A stretch of 64,000 bases of DNA from Verrucomicrobiota bacterium (GCA_014860005.1 JACZKP010000124.1:1-64000), one strand, 5' to 3'. Numbered from the stretch's first letter, positions 24,233-33,486 are shown. The notes: a model not told the origin generated them from the sequence alone. Translations and numbers: made by a program.

Positions 24233-26731
24233 ATGAAAGTTACGCTGAATTGGCTCAGGCAATACGTTGAATTTGACTGGTCGCCGGAACAACTGGCCGA
24301 ACGGCTCACCATGCTCGGGCTCGAAGTCGAGGGGGTGGAGAAGATCTCCGGCGAGTTCGAGGGGATCGTCGTTGCGCAAATCCTCACGCGCGACAAAGTG
24401 CCCGCTTCCGACAAGCTTTCCGTTTGCCGGGTAAACGACGGCCAAGGCGAGCGCACGATCATCTGCGGCGCACAGAATCATCAACCCGGCGACAAAGTTC
24501 CCCTCATCCTGCCTAATTTCGCGCTGCCGATGAAACCTGGTGACAAGGAGCCATTTGTCATCAAGGAGCGAAAAGTGTTTGGGATCACCAGCCAGGGCAT
24601 GATGTGCTCACCGCAGGAACTCGGCTTGCCGGACCAGATTGACGGGTTGCTAATACTTCCTGCTGACGCTCCCGTCGGCAAACCCTTTGCCGAGTATCTC
24701 GGCCGGAGCGGCGGAGACGTGGTTCTCGATCTCGAAGTCACCCCGAACCGCCCAGACCTCAACAGTGTCCTTGGCATCGCCCGCGAAATTGCCGCCGTAA
24801 CCGGCAACAAGCTGAAGCGGCCGTCCACTGAGCTTCACGCCTCACGCCTCACGCAACACGCCGCCGACCTGGTCGCCGTCCGCATCGAAGACCCGGAACT
24901 TTGCCCGCGTTACACTGCCCGCATCGTCAAGGGCGTGAAGATTGGCCCCAGCCCGGACTGGTTGCGTTTGATGCTCGAGCGAGTCGGCATCCGCAGCATC
25001 AACAACGTGGTGGACGTGACCAACTACGTGATGCTCGAATGTGGCCAGCCGCTGCACGCCTTCGATTATCATCTCATCGTCGGTAGCCGCCGAGGTAACG
25101 AGGCGGACGCGTCGGCCAATCCGCCTCCTCACGTCGGCGGCTACGACGGCAAGCCGACGATCGTCGTCCGTCGCGCTGCCGTTGGAGAGAAGTTCAAGAC
25201 GCTCGACAATCAGGAGCGCACGTTGACGAGCAACATGCTGCTCATTGCTGATGAGCAAAAGGGCATTGCGTTGGCCGGTGTTATGGGCGGCGCAAACACT
25301 GAGATTAACGATCAAACCGTGGACGTGCTGATCGAAAGCGCATATTTCTCGCCGACCAATATCCGTCGCACCAGCAAGGCCCTCGGTTTGCGCAGCGAAT
25401 CCAGCTACCGTTTCGAGCGCGGGGCGGACATCGGGATTTGCGACTGGGCCAGCCAACGCGCGGCGCAGTTGATCCTCGAAACCGCCGGTGGTCAACTTGC
25501 CGAAGGAGTCGTGGACGCCTGCCCCCATCCTGCCGAAGCGAAGCAAGTCATGCTGCGTTACGCCAAGACCAATGAACTGCTGGGCATTACCATTGCCCAC
25601 ACCGACCAGGTGAACTATCTCACCATGCTCGGATTGGAAGCCACGGCCCAAACCAATGATACGTGTGCGTTCCGCATTCCGACCTGGCGCGTGGACCTGA
25701 AACGCGAAACGGATTTAATCGAGGAGATTGAGCGGCTTCACGGATTGGAAAAAGTCCCGGCCACCCCGCCGCGCGGCGCGATTGGCACAAATGCCTTTGA
25801 CGCCATTCACGATCAAATCGCTGAAGTGCGGCGCATCCTGTCGGGTCTCGGCTTGAATGAGGCGCAGGGACAAACCCTGATTTCTGATACTGCTGCGAAA
25901 CTGACCGCACCAATGGAAAGCCTCGTCCCCTTGGCGAATCCGCTGAGCAGCGACATGAATGTGCTGCGACCGAGCCTGCTGCCCGGGTTGCTGGAGTCGC
26001 TCCGGCATAACGTCACGCACAAGAATTACGACGTGGCATTGTTTGAAGTCGGGCGGGTGTTCCGCAACGCAAACAATGCTACCCGTGCGGCCAAGGAAGA
26101 ACGCCACATCGCCATCGCGCTCACGGGAAAACGGCAGCCGGGTTTCTGGAGTGGCGAGGAACGCGAGGCAAAATTCGAGCTGACGGACCTCAAGGGTTTC
26201 GTAGAGGAACTCTTGGAACAATTCGGCGTCCGCGGTGTCACTTTCACCGCCCGGACTGAGAATCCAGAGTTGTTTCTCGAATCCGCCGTCATCGCGCTGG
26301 GCGGCAAGCTGCCGCTGGGTGAATTGGGGCTTTTTTCGCCCAGACTGGCGAAGCAGTATGATTTGCGCGACGCCGTGTTGCTCGCCGAATTGAGTTTGAA
26401 TCAACTGATCGCGCGCCGGAATCCCGCCAAGTCGTTCAAGCCGCTGCCGCAGTTCCCCGCCATCCGCCGCGACGTGGCGATGCTTGTGCCGGAAAGTGTG
26501 ACGCACGACGCCGTGCTGCAGGCTGTGCGCAAGGCGAAACCCGCCAACCTGGAAGGCGTGGAGTTGTTTGATGTGTTTCGCGGCCAGCACGTGTCTGCCG
26601 GACAGAAGAGCCTTGCGTATGCTTTCGTTTACCGGCACGCCGCCCGCACACTGACAGACGCCGAAGTCAACACGGCGCACACGCAACTGGTCGAACACCT
26701 CCGGCAGAAACTGGCGGCGGTCATCCGTTGA
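24233..26731 (+). CDS. pheT: Phenylalanine--tRNA ligase beta subunit
   Basis: This 832-residue protein has the full bacterial PheT layout. It contains an N-terminal B1/EMAP tRNA-binding domain (MKVTLNWLRQYVEFDW; VAQILTRDKVPASDKLSVC), B3/B4 editing domain, B5 domain, catalytic-like core, and C-terminal FDX-ACB domain (FPAIRRDVAMLVPES). It forms the alpha2-beta2 synthetase with PheS, which is encoded 20 kb upstream rather than adjacent. Two foreign repeats sit in frame: TCACGCC units at 24835-24854 and a 62-bp palindrome at 25083-25144. Confidence 0.96.
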   Translation: MKVTLNWLRQYVEFDWSPEQLAERLTMLGLEVEGVEKISGEFEGIVVAQILTRDKVPASDKLSVCRVNDGQGERTIICGAQNHQPGDKVPLILPNFALPMKPGDKEPFVIKERKVFGITSQGMMCSPQELGLPDQIDGLLILPADAPVGKPFAEYLGRSGGDVVLDLEVTPNRPDLNSVLGIAREIAAVTGNKLKRPSTELHASRLTQHAADLVAVRIEDPELCPRYTARIVKGVKIGPSPDWLRLMLERVGIRSINNVVDVTNYVMLECGQPLHAFDYHLIVGSRRGNEADASANPPPHVGGYDGKPTIVVRRAAVGEKFKTLDNQERTLTSNMLLIADEQKGIALAGVMGGANTEINDQTVDVLIESAYFSPTNIRRTSKALGLRSESSYRFERGADIGICDWASQRAAQLILETAGGQLAEGVVDACPHPAEAKQVMLRYAKTNELLGITIAHTDQVNYLTMLGLEATAQTNDTCAFRIPTWRVDLKRETDLIEEIERLHGLEKVPATPPRGAIGTNAFDAIHDQIAEVRRILSGLGLNEAQGQTLISDTAAKLTAPMESLVPLANPLSSDMNVLRPSLLPGLLESLRHNVTHKNYDVALFEVGRVFRNANNATRAAKEERHIAIALTGKRQPGFWSGEEREAKFELTDLKGFVEELLEQFGVRGVTFTARTENPELFLESAVIALGGKLPLGELGLFSPRLAKQYDLRDAVLLAELSLNQLIARRNPAKSFKPLPQFPAIRRDVAMLVPESVTHDAVLQAVRKAKPANLEGVELFDVFRGQHVSAGQKSLAYAFVYRHAARTLTDAEVNTAHTQLVEHLRQKLAAVIR
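24835..24854 (+). repeat. In-frame TCACGCC array inside pheT
   Basis: Three TCACGC units at 7-nt period encode part of LHASRLTQHAA in the segment after the B1 domain of PheT. A related TCACGCATCACG array lies inside pheS (3408-3435), where it encodes RITDHASRD. Confidence 0.55.
25083..25144. repeat. 62-bp palindromic element in frame inside pheT
   Basis: Outer arms GTAGCCGCCGA (25083-25093) and TCGGCGGCTAC (25134-25144) pair perfectly over 11 bp. Inner arms GAGGCGGA (25100-25107) and TCCGCCTC (25120-25127) pair over 8 bp. It translates as RRGNEADASANPPPHVGGY within the B3/B4 domain. A second copy with the same reading frame lies in the ccoI gene (61020-61087). Confidence 0.85.
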
Positions 26732-26746
26732 CGGATCGTTTGCGGT

Positions 26747-27031
26747 TCAGCCTTCGCCCCGCGGAGTTTTGAAGAACCGCCGCTTCGCACTGCGAAATAC
26801 ACCACGCGATTTGCGCAGCAGCCGTCTGGCCCAAATGAATTCCGTGCCCAAGATCGCCAAGCCAAGCGGAATCACAATGATTGCTGGCCCGGGCAACACC
26901 ACCATCGCCACACCGAGCAACAGCACCGTGCCGCCAATGACGCCGATGATCAATCGCCGGACAAAGGGTGGCGCGTCGCGCAGGCCAACAGTTTCCCGAA
27001 TCCGGTTGAGGTATTGGCGCATGCTGGCCAT
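26747..27031 (-). CDS. Small PGPGW-family membrane protein
   Basis: This 94-residue protein has two hydrophobic segments joined by the motif VVLPGPAIIVIPLGLAILGT, the family signature of TIGR02611/PGPGW proteins. Here the usual PGPGW reads PGPAI. The N and C termini are basic and face the cytoplasm by the positive-inside rule. Function is unknown. It lies downstream of manC on the same strand, 54 nt away. Confidence 0.75.
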   Translation of the reverse strand: MASMRQYLNRIRETVGLRDAPPFVRRLIIGVIGGTVLLLGVAMVVLPGPAIIVIPLGLAILGTEFIWARRLLRKSRGVFRSAKRRFFKTPRGEG

Positions 27032-27085
27032 GGGTGGCTCAGGAATCTGGGGATTGCCTCAACGAACGCGCCACGGCGATGCGCG

Positions 27086-28219
27086 TCAAACCAGCCTCCG
27101 CAACTTCGCGTGTTCAGCCATTTTCTTGACCAGTTCCTTGACCTTCTGCGCCTGGCTCTTGTGGGCAAGGAGCACGGCATCGTCCGTTTGCACGAGAATG
27201 GAATCTCGCAAACCCACTACGGCGATGGGCGTGCGTCGGGCCTTGCTGCGCGCGTCGTAGATGATGTTCCGCGCCGCGTCCACATGAATGAAGTCTGCCA
27301 CCGCGCAGTTGCCTTCGGGGTCCGCCTTGAGATGACGCGCCAGCGCCGTCCACGAACCAAGATCGTCCCATGCAAACGCGCCGTCAGCGACGATGACGTT
27401 GTGCGCCTTCTCCATCAGAGCGTAATCAATCGAAACCCGCTTGATGTCGGGATATTCCCTGGCCAGCACCTTGGCAAGTTTGGTGGAATTGCCTGCTACT
27501 TTGAACCAACGCTGGCAGGCTTCATACATTTCCGGCTGATGTTTCTGCAAACCCTCCGTCACCGTCACGAAGCTCCAGATGAACATGCCCGCGTTCCAGC
27601 GATACTGGCCGCTCTGTAAATAACCCAACGCGGTGTCGTAATTGGGCTTTTCGACGAACTGCTCGGCGCGATGGAAAACCGTCTTGTAGCTCTTCACGCC
27701 CACCGGCGGCGGCAACGCCTCGCCCACGCGGATGTAACCATACCCTGTGTTCGGTTCGGTCGGCTTGATGCCAATCGTGACAATGGCCTGTCCGCGTGAA
27801 GCCAGATCAAACGTATCCGCGAGCACCTGCTGAAATTTCTTCTCCTCGGGCATCACGTGATCGGCGGGCAGCACCGCCATCACACCGGTTGTGGACCGCG
27901 CGCCCACCAACGCGGCGCCCAGTGTGACTGCGGCGCAGGTGTCGCGCCCGATTGGTTCCGCCACGACGTTGTCCTTGGGCAGCTTGGGCAGTTGTTTCCG
28001 CACCTCCGCCGCCTGGGCTGCGTTCGTGATGACGAAGATGTTCCTGAGCGGCACGAGCGGTGTCACGCGATCCACGGCCTGTTGCAGAAATGAACGGTCG
28101 CCCAACAGCTTGATGAGTTGCTTGGGTGTCTGCTCGCGGCTGACGGGCCAGAAACGCTCGCCGCGACCGCCGGCCATGATGATCACGAAACGGTCTTTGT
28201 TGTCGGTTTTGGTTTTCAT
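27086..28219 (-). CDS. manC: Mannose-1-phosphate guanylyltransferase
   Basis: This 377-residue enzyme makes GDP-mannose from mannose-1-phosphate and GTP for glycan synthesis. The nucleotidyltransferase signature IIMAGGRGERFWPVSRE (about 13-29) and the TPKQLIKLLGDRSFLQQ segment are visible, as are PADHVMPE and FVEKPNYDTA. It is shorter than bifunctional ManC/AlgA proteins and lacks the C-terminal isomerase domain. The start is 13 nt after the stop of the HEPN-like gene, so the two may share a transcript from trpA. Confidence 0.9.
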   Translation of the reverse strand: MKTKTDNKDRFVIIMAGGRGERFWPVSREQTPKQLIKLLGDRSFLQQAVDRVTPLVPLRNIFVITNAAQAAEVRKQLPKLPKDNVVAEPIGRDTCAAVTLGAALVGARSTTGVMAVLPADHVMPEEKKFQQVLADTFDLASRGQAIVTIGIKPTEPNTGYGYIRVGEALPPPVGVKSYKTVFHRAEQFVEKPNYDTALGYLQSGQYRWNAGMFIWSFVTVTEGLQKHQPEMYEACQRWFKVAGNSTKLAKVLAREYPDIKRVSIDYALMEKAHNVIVADGAFAWDDLGSWTALARHLKADPEGNCAVADFIHVDAARNIIYDARSKARRTPIAVVGLRDSILVQTDDAVLLAHKSQAQKVKELVKKMAEHAKLRRLV

Positions 28220-28232
28220 ATAGTCAAAATAC

Positions 28233-29576
28233 TTACGTCAATGCCATTGTTTCTAAATGTTCAACAAATGGGTCTTTCGCAGAAAAGCGGTCAGAACTAA
28301 GAAGTGCGTTTCTAATGGCTGTCCAGACAGATGTTTGAAATTGACTCAAGGTAATCAAATCGAACTCTTTTTTCCCGTGATGTAAGAATGAACTGCGAAG
28401 TGCGTAAGCCTCCTTGAAATTTTTGATTATTGCCTTTCGCTCATCAACATTGTTTGCGGTCAGATAAGCTAAGCGTTGTCCAAGCAAACCTTGGATCGGT
28501 TCGTTCGAGTTTTTGAGTAAAAGGGTTTCCAATGCTGCGGTTGAGAAGACAAGCTTTTCTTGAATGCTTCTCGACGCTACACCTTGGCTGTAAAGAGACA
28601 TCGTATCGAAAACCAATGCCTCGAACTTGGTTCTGTCGGATTTGGCGACGATTTTACTTATTCGGTTAAATCCAAGTTCATCTAGTTGTCTTAGATCGGC
28701 GTTACGGATTGTGTATGTGTAATCATTCGGTGATTCAAGTTGCTGCGTTCTGGATGGTGGCCCGCTTTGCCAAACAATGAACGAGGTTTGCGGCAGTAAG
28801 ACGTGCCCTAGCTTTCCAAAACTCGCTGGCATGTCAGGCTTGAGCGCAGACGGGCAAAAGAACCGCAAAATTACGAGGGCTCTGTCCGTTTCCTCGTGAA
28901 TGATTTGGAAGGATTTTTCCTTATCCGCTCGCAGGATCATTCTCGCCAACACCATTCCTTGATAGGTCTTTCGAAATGTCTCGAATCGCGCGTGGACGTC
29001 TTTTTTACTTTGAGTGCCGGCCGACGCGGCTTGCGCTTCCCATGTTTCAATTTGTTCGCGTCTAATATAGTCGAGAGTCACCCGCCCTATGACAAGTGGT
29101 TCTTCGATTGCAAGATGAGTCAGGCAGATGCCGACATTTCGAGACAAAACACTTTCGTCCGTTTTTGTGGACAAGAATTCCGTAACAGTTACCTCTGCTG
29201 GAAGCTCTCCTTTATATTTTTTCTCCAACCATTCCATGGTTGCAGTCACGACGAACTCGACGCTGAGAATATCTTTGATTTGGGGCAGGGTGCAAAAATC
29301 GGAAATGCGGCTCTTAAAAAGTTTGAAATCTTCAAGGACCAAGCCGACCAAACCTTTCCCTGTATCGAAAACCATCCCTTGCTGTTCGCCGAATCGATTC
29401 ACCAGGCCCGTCCACTTTATATTGGGTGCTGAAATTGCCGGAACGATTCGTTCGCTGTCTGACCCCTTAGTTGGACTTGTTCCTCTTGGTGGCGGAGTTG
29501 GTGTTAATTTGGGGAGGAAATTCTCAATTGCTTTATCGAAAGCATTCCTTGCAGCGGGTTGGAGTTGAAGGTCCAT
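28233..29576 (-). CDS. AT-rich protein with Apea-like HEPN domain
   Basis: This 447-residue protein has no recognised N-terminal family. The C-terminal third reads LVFSTAALETLLLKN...LGQRLAYL...FKEAYALRSSFLHHGKK, with an R-x4-H arrangement (RSSFLH). It resembles the Apea-type HEPN domain, a fold common in antiviral and toxin RNases. Codon and base use are plainly AT-richer than the flanking manC and trpA genes, a sign of horizontal acquisition. It is wedged between trpA and manC with gaps of 9 and 13 nt, so it rides on host transcription. An RNase or defence role is inferred, not shown. Confidence 0.65.
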   Translation of the reverse strand: MDLQLQPAARNAFDKAIENFLPKLTPTPPPRGTSPTKGSDSERIVPAISAPNIKWTGLVNRFGEQQGMVFDTGKGLVGLVLEDFKLFKSRISDFCTLPQIKDILSVEFVVTATMEWLEKKYKGELPAEVTVTEFLSTKTDESVLSRNVGICLTHLAIEEPLVIGRVTLDYIRREQIETWEAQAASAGTQSKKDVHARFETFRKTYQGMVLARMILRADKEKSFQIIHEETDRALVILRFFCPSALKPDMPASFGKLGHVLLPQTSFIVWQSGPPSRTQQLESPNDYTYTIRNADLRQLDELGFNRISKIVAKSDRTKFEALVFDTMSLYSQGVASRSIQEKLVFSTAALETLLLKNSNEPIQGLLGQRLAYLTANNVDERKAIIKNFKEAYALRSSFLHHGKKEFDLITLSQFQTSVWTAIRNALLSSDRFSAKDPFVEHLETMALT

Positions 29577-29585
29577 TTCAAATCT

Positions 29586-30386
29586 TCAAACTGACTTCAC
29601 CGCGTCCGCCAACGACTTCACGAACGCGCTCACGCGTTCGGCCAGTTCCGGCGACTTTCCGTACTGCCCAATTTGATTCACAATGGCGCTGCCCACCACA
29701 CAACCGTCCGCCTCCTTCGCCACGGCTCGCGCCTGCTCTGGATTCGAGATGCCGAAACCCACCGCAATCGGCAGCGTCGTGTGCGCGCGAATCTTCGCCA
29801 CCTGTTGCGTGAGATTCGACGCTACCTCGCTCTGCATACCGGTGACGCCCTCGCGTGAAATGTAATAAATGAAACCCGCGCCTCGTTTCACGATCTGCGC
29901 CATGCGGTCTTCCGGGGTCGTGGGGGCCACCAGATAAATCTGGCACATTCCCGCCTTGGTCATGAGCATTTCATAATTGTCACTCTCTTCCGGTGGCAGA
30001 TCGAGCACAAGCAAACCATCCACGCCCGCCTTCGCGGCATCTTTGATGAAGCGTTCCATGCCGACCTTGTGAATCAGGTTGAAGTAAATGTAGAGAACGA
30101 CGGGAATCTGCGATTCGCGCCGGATGGCACCCACGGTTTCCAGCAGTTTGGGCGGCGTGGTGCCGGATTCCAGTCCGCGCTGGGCGGCGAGTTGATTCAC
30201 CAACCCATCGGCGAGTGGATCACTAAACGGCACGCCCAGTTCAAGGATGTCCACCCCCACGCGATCAAACGCGAGCGCGAATTGGCGTGTGGCTTCCAGA
30301 TTCGGATCCCCGGCGCCGATATAGACGACAAACGCCTTTTTGTCCTCGCGCTTCAGGCGTGCGAAACGTTCCACGATACGATTCAT
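29586..30386 (-). CDS. trpA: Tryptophan synthase alpha subunit
   Basis: This 266-residue TIM-barrel enzyme cleaves indole-3-glycerol phosphate to indole for TrpB. The catalytic pair is present: E in DILELGVPFSDP (about 49) and D in PLADG (about 60). The phosphate loop reads VGFGISNPEQARAV, followed by GSAIVNQI. The segment after the catalytic Asp reads LVNQ rather than the common PTIQ. No other trp gene is in the window, so trpA is separated from trpB or lies at the end of a dispersed pathway. Confidence 0.93.
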   Translation of the reverse strand: MNRIVERFARLKREDKKAFVVYIGAGDPNLEATRQFALAFDRVGVDILELGVPFSDPLADGLVNQLAAQRGLESGTTPPKLLETVGAIRRESQIPVVLYIYFNLIHKVGMERFIKDAAKAGVDGLLVLDLPPEESDNYEMLMTKAGMCQIYLVAPTTPEDRMAQIVKRGAGFIYYISREGVTGMQSEVASNLTQQVAKIRAHTTLPIAVGFGISNPEQARAVAKEADGCVVGSAIVNQIGQYGKSPELAERVSAFVKSLADAVKSV

Positions 30387-30542
30387 TCGGCGCGGATTGT
30401 TCCGACGCAGGTGGCGGGTTGCAAGTTTGGAGTTCTGGTGCGGGCCAACACAACTTTGGGTTCATTTAGGACTGGTGTGGAGGGGGTGTGCCTTTAAACG
30501 CACAGTTTACAGAGTTGTCAGCCGTCGTAGAATCCAAAACGT

Positions 30543-31550
30543 GTGAGAACCATCTCCATTATTCGCAGCATCAGCGCGATTCCACTGCGTCGGACAATTG
30601 CGTTCGCCACCGGTCTGGTTGTCTTTGCGAACGTCAGGGGAGAACTGATCGTTTACGATGGTTTTGACTATCCGCATGGGGCGTCATTGGAAGGACGCGG
30701 CTATGATGGGTTTCATTGGGGAACAAATCGCTGGCTGAAGCACTACGCAACTTCAGACTGGTTTGTGTTTTCCAATAGTCTGGCGCATCCCTCGATCCCC
30801 ACAACCGGCGGCCATGTTGCGGAAACCAACAACATCCACGGTGCTGACTACGAGCGGAAGTTCGTGACTCACGTCCTTGGCGATGACGAGTCAGTGTGGT
30901 TTAGCTTTCTGGTGAAGATTACCCAAGGGGCCACTTGGAACTTTTCGTTCACATCCTCTGGACTGAGTTCGAGTCAGATCAGTGTGCAAGGGTTCGATTA
31001 CCGCATTCAGGCTCGAATTGGTCAAGGTTACTCTGGAAGCACGAACATGGTCGAGCTAGGGCAAAACACCACCCGCTTGATTGTTGGGCGCTATCGTTAT
31101 TCCGCATCCGATGTGGAGCAACTCGACTTGTGGGTTGACCCCGACATAGCATCAGAGCCACAGCCGGGTGGCGCCAGCAGTTCCAACCACATTGTCCATG
31201 TGCGCCAACTCGATTCGGAACCAGATCGAATTGACAGCGTTTTGTTGGAAGACCGATCCATCGGGTCACTGGCTTTTGACGAACTGCGGGTGGGAACCCG
31301 TTGGGCCGATGTGATCTCCCGCGCCTTGGACAGCGTGATTATCGACAGTATTGCAGCAACCGGAAATGAGATCACTTTAGAAATGAGCCGCCTGACGCCC
31401 GGTGCAACTACCACCGTGGAACGCGCCACTGAACTGTTTGCTCCTCAATGGGAGAGTGTCGGCACTTTTGTTCCATCAGTGCGATCAACCAACTGGGCAG
31501 AGCTTCTGCCAGCCGGAGACCGTCAGTTCTATCGCGTTCGCACAAGATGA
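30543..31550 (+). CDS. Secreted protein of unknown function
   Basis: The 335-residue product starts at a GTG and has a signal peptide (about residues 1-33, ending NVRG). The body resembles jelly-roll, lectin-like domains in composition (YDGFDYPHG..., WFSFLVKITQG, LAFDELRVGTRW). It ends with a strand-rich module (TTVERATEL...RQFYRVRTR) found at the C terminus of many secreted proteins of this phylum. No catalytic motif or anchor is seen. It stands alone between trpA (divergent) and coaX (convergent). Confidence 0.65.
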   Translation: MRTISIIRSISAIPLRRTIAFATGLVVFANVRGELIVYDGFDYPHGASLEGRGYDGFHWGTNRWLKHYATSDWFVFSNSLAHPSIPTTGGHVAETNNIHGADYERKFVTHVLGDDESVWFSFLVKITQGATWNFSFTSSGLSSSQISVQGFDYRIQARIGQGYSGSTNMVELGQNTTRLIVGRYRYSASDVEQLDLWVDPDIASEPQPGGASSSNHIVHVRQLDSEPDRIDSVLLEDRSIGSLAFDELRVGTRWADVISRALDSVIIDSIAATGNEITLEMSRLTPGATTTVERATELFAPQWESVGTFVPSVRSTNWAELLPAGDRQFYRVRTR

Positions 31551-31622
31551 AGGATGCAAGCAGGACCGGACGATGAGCAGTTAGTGGCTGAGTCGCGCGC
31601 TAAACACAAAAATAGACGGCAG

Positions 31623-32381
31623 TCATTTCCTTCCGCAGGTCGCCTTCCACACCAGTCTTAATCCTTCCAGCGTCAAATTCGGCTCGATGTCTGAAATCTG
31701 CGCCAGCTTCGACGCAATCAACTTCGCATAACCGCCCGTCGCCACGACGGGGAGGCGGCGGGCTTTCAACTCCCGTTTCAGTTCCGACAGCAGCCCGCGA
31801 ATTAGTCCGCGATAGCCATGCACTGCGCCCACCAGCATCGCGTGTTCGGTGCTCTTGCCGATAGCGGATTGCACCTCGCGAATCTTGATGCGCGGCAGCA
31901 GCGCCGTCTTCTCGTGCAGATAATCCGTCATCGCCGCCAGGCCGGGCGCGATGATGCCGCCGATGTAGTTGCCGCGCGCGTCCACCACGTCGAACGTCAC
32001 CGCCGTGCCGAAATCCACCACTACCACCGGCGCGCCGAAGTGATGCCGCGCCGCCACCGCGTTCGCCAAACGGTCCGGACCAATGCTGTCCGGCCGGGGA
32101 TAATCAATACCCACCCCACGCAAGGTTTTGGGCGTGAGTTCGAGGCTGGCCAGTTTCCATCGTTGCCGGACGGCGCGTTTCGCGAGCGGCGTCACGCGCG
32201 GCACCACACTGCACACCACCACGCCGTCCAGGCACGCCTGGCCAACAAAGCGCGTCAATGCCGCCATGGCTTTTCCCGTCCGCCACGCCGCAGTTGGAAT
32301 ATCGGTCTGCCGCACCACCCGGCACTCGGTTGCGAGGCCGACGTGCGTGTTCGTGTTGCCGATGTCGAAAAGCAAAATCAT
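31623..32381 (-). CDS. coaX: Type III pantothenate kinase
   Basis: This 252-residue enzyme phosphorylates pantothenate in the first step of coenzyme A synthesis. The ASKHA-fold motifs are visible: phosphate loop LLFDIGNTNTHVG (4-16), the acidic catalytic region GPDRLANAVAA (about 99), and the second loop VVVDFGTAVTFDVVD (about 119-133) followed by GGIIAPGL. It is the last gene of the nadC-birA-coaX cofactor cluster on the minus strand, 127 nt after birA. Confidence 0.92.
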   Translation of the reverse strand: MILLFDIGNTNTHVGLATECRVVRQTDIPTAAWRTGKAMAALTRFVGQACLDGVVVCSVVPRVTPLAKRAVRQRWKLASLELTPKTLRGVGIDYPRPDSIGPDRLANAVAARHHFGAPVVVVDFGTAVTFDVVDARGNYIGGIIAPGLAAMTDYLHEKTALLPRIKIREVQSAIGKSTEHAMLVGAVHGYRGLIRGLLSELKRELKARRLPVVATGGYAKLIASKLAQISDIEPNLTLEGLRLVWKATCGRK

Positions 32382-32384
32382 GGT

Positions 32385-32440
32385 TGAATATCCGAATGTC
32401 GAAATCAGAAGTCAGAAATTCGAATTAATAATTCCCCGCC
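32385..32440. repeat. Short intergenic repeat remnant upstream of coaX
   Basis: The sequence TGAATATCCGAATGTCGAAA followed by TCAGAAGTCAGAAATTCG (from 32385) is low-complexity and composed of short, permuted units. Such strings are common as intergenic repeats in Verrucomicrobiota and Planctomycetota. It lies directly before the coaX start codon and separates coaX from birA. Assignment to a repeat family rests on resemblance, not a search. Confidence 0.4.
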
Positions 32441-32508
32441 ATTCGCACGCCCTGCTCGGGCTTCGGTTTTCGGACCTCTTGATGGCTTCGGATTTAGGAT
32501 TTCGGGTT

Positions 32509-33486
32509 TCATTTCTCCAAAGTCACATCGCCACCAATGACGCGCTCCAGATGGCCGTGCTCCGTGCGCAGTAGCAGCGCGCCGTCGTTGTCCAGTGCTT
32601 CCGCACGCCCGCGCAGTTTGCGGTCGCCAATGTTGATCACCACCTGCTGGCCGAGGGTGGTGCAGTGTTTTTCCCACTCGTCCGCCACGGCGGAAAACTG
32701 GCCGGCGCCGATTCGCGCGTAATCCTCGTCCAACGCACGCAACAGTTCAGTGGCCAGTTCTGGCCGGGAAACTGCGCTGCCCAGTTCCTGTCTCAACGAG
32801 GTCACGGTCTTGCGCAATTCCGACGGAAACTCCGCGGCTGCGAGATTTACATCCACGCCAATGCCGAGAATCATGTGGCGGACGCGGTCCAGTTCGGCGC
32901 TCAACTCAGTGAGGATGCCAGCCACTTTGCGACCGTGAATGAGGATGTCATTGGGCCATTTGATCTGGACCGGCAGGGCGGTGAAATGATGGATTGCCCG
33001 CCGCAACGCGGTGGCGGCGGCCACGGTCAATTGCGTCGCCTCCTGCGGGCGCAGGTCGGGCCGCAGCAACACGGAAAACCACAGCCCTTTTCGCGCCGGT
33101 GAAATCCAGTGGCGTCCCAGCCGGCCCCGGCCCTTTGTTTGGGCCTCGGCGAACACCACCACACCCTCCTTCACGCCATCGCGCGCGAACTTCTCGATGA
33201 CGTCGTTGGTCGAAGTGGTCTTCTCAAAGACATGAATATCGCGGCCAATGACTTTGGTCTTGCCGAGCCGCGAAAGTAGGTCATCCGCGTGCAGCACATC
33301 CGGTGCGTTCACCAATCGGTAGCCGAGATGCGGACTCGCCTCGATTTCGTAACCCAGCCCGCGCAATTCCTCGATGCGGGCCCAAATGGCGGCGCGGCTG
33401 ATGCGCAAGTGTTCCGCCAGTTCCGCACCTGAAACGCCGTCAGGGTTGGCACGCAGCGCAGAGAGGATTTGAGCGTCAATGGTCAT
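32509..33486 (-). CDS. birA: Biotin--[biotin carboxyl-carrier] ligase / repressor
   Basis: The 325-residue protein has an N-terminal winged helix (about 1-60, GVSGAELAEHLRISRAAIWAR) and the ligase domain with GRGRLGRHWISP (about 119), WPNDILIHGRKVAGIL (about 182-197) and a C-terminal SH3-like cap. It attaches biotin to carboxylase carrier proteins, and the DNA-binding domain may also repress biotin genes. It sits between nadC and coaX in a cofactor cluster seen in many bacteria. Confidence 0.93.
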   Translation of the reverse strand: MTIDAQILSALRANPDGVSGAELAEHLRISRAAIWARIEELRGLGYEIEASPHLGYRLVNAPDVLHADDLLSRLGKTKVIGRDIHVFEKTTSTNDVIEKFARDGVKEGVVVFAEAQTKGRGRLGRHWISPARKGLWFSVLLRPDLRPQEATQLTVAAATALRRAIHHFTALPVQIKWPNDILIHGRKVAGILTELSAELDRVRHMILGIGVDVNLAAAEFPSELRKTVTSLRQELGSAVSRPELATELLRALDEDYARIGAGQFSAVADEWEKHCTTLGQQVVINIGDRKLRGRAEALDNDGALLLRTEHGHLERVIGGDVTLEK

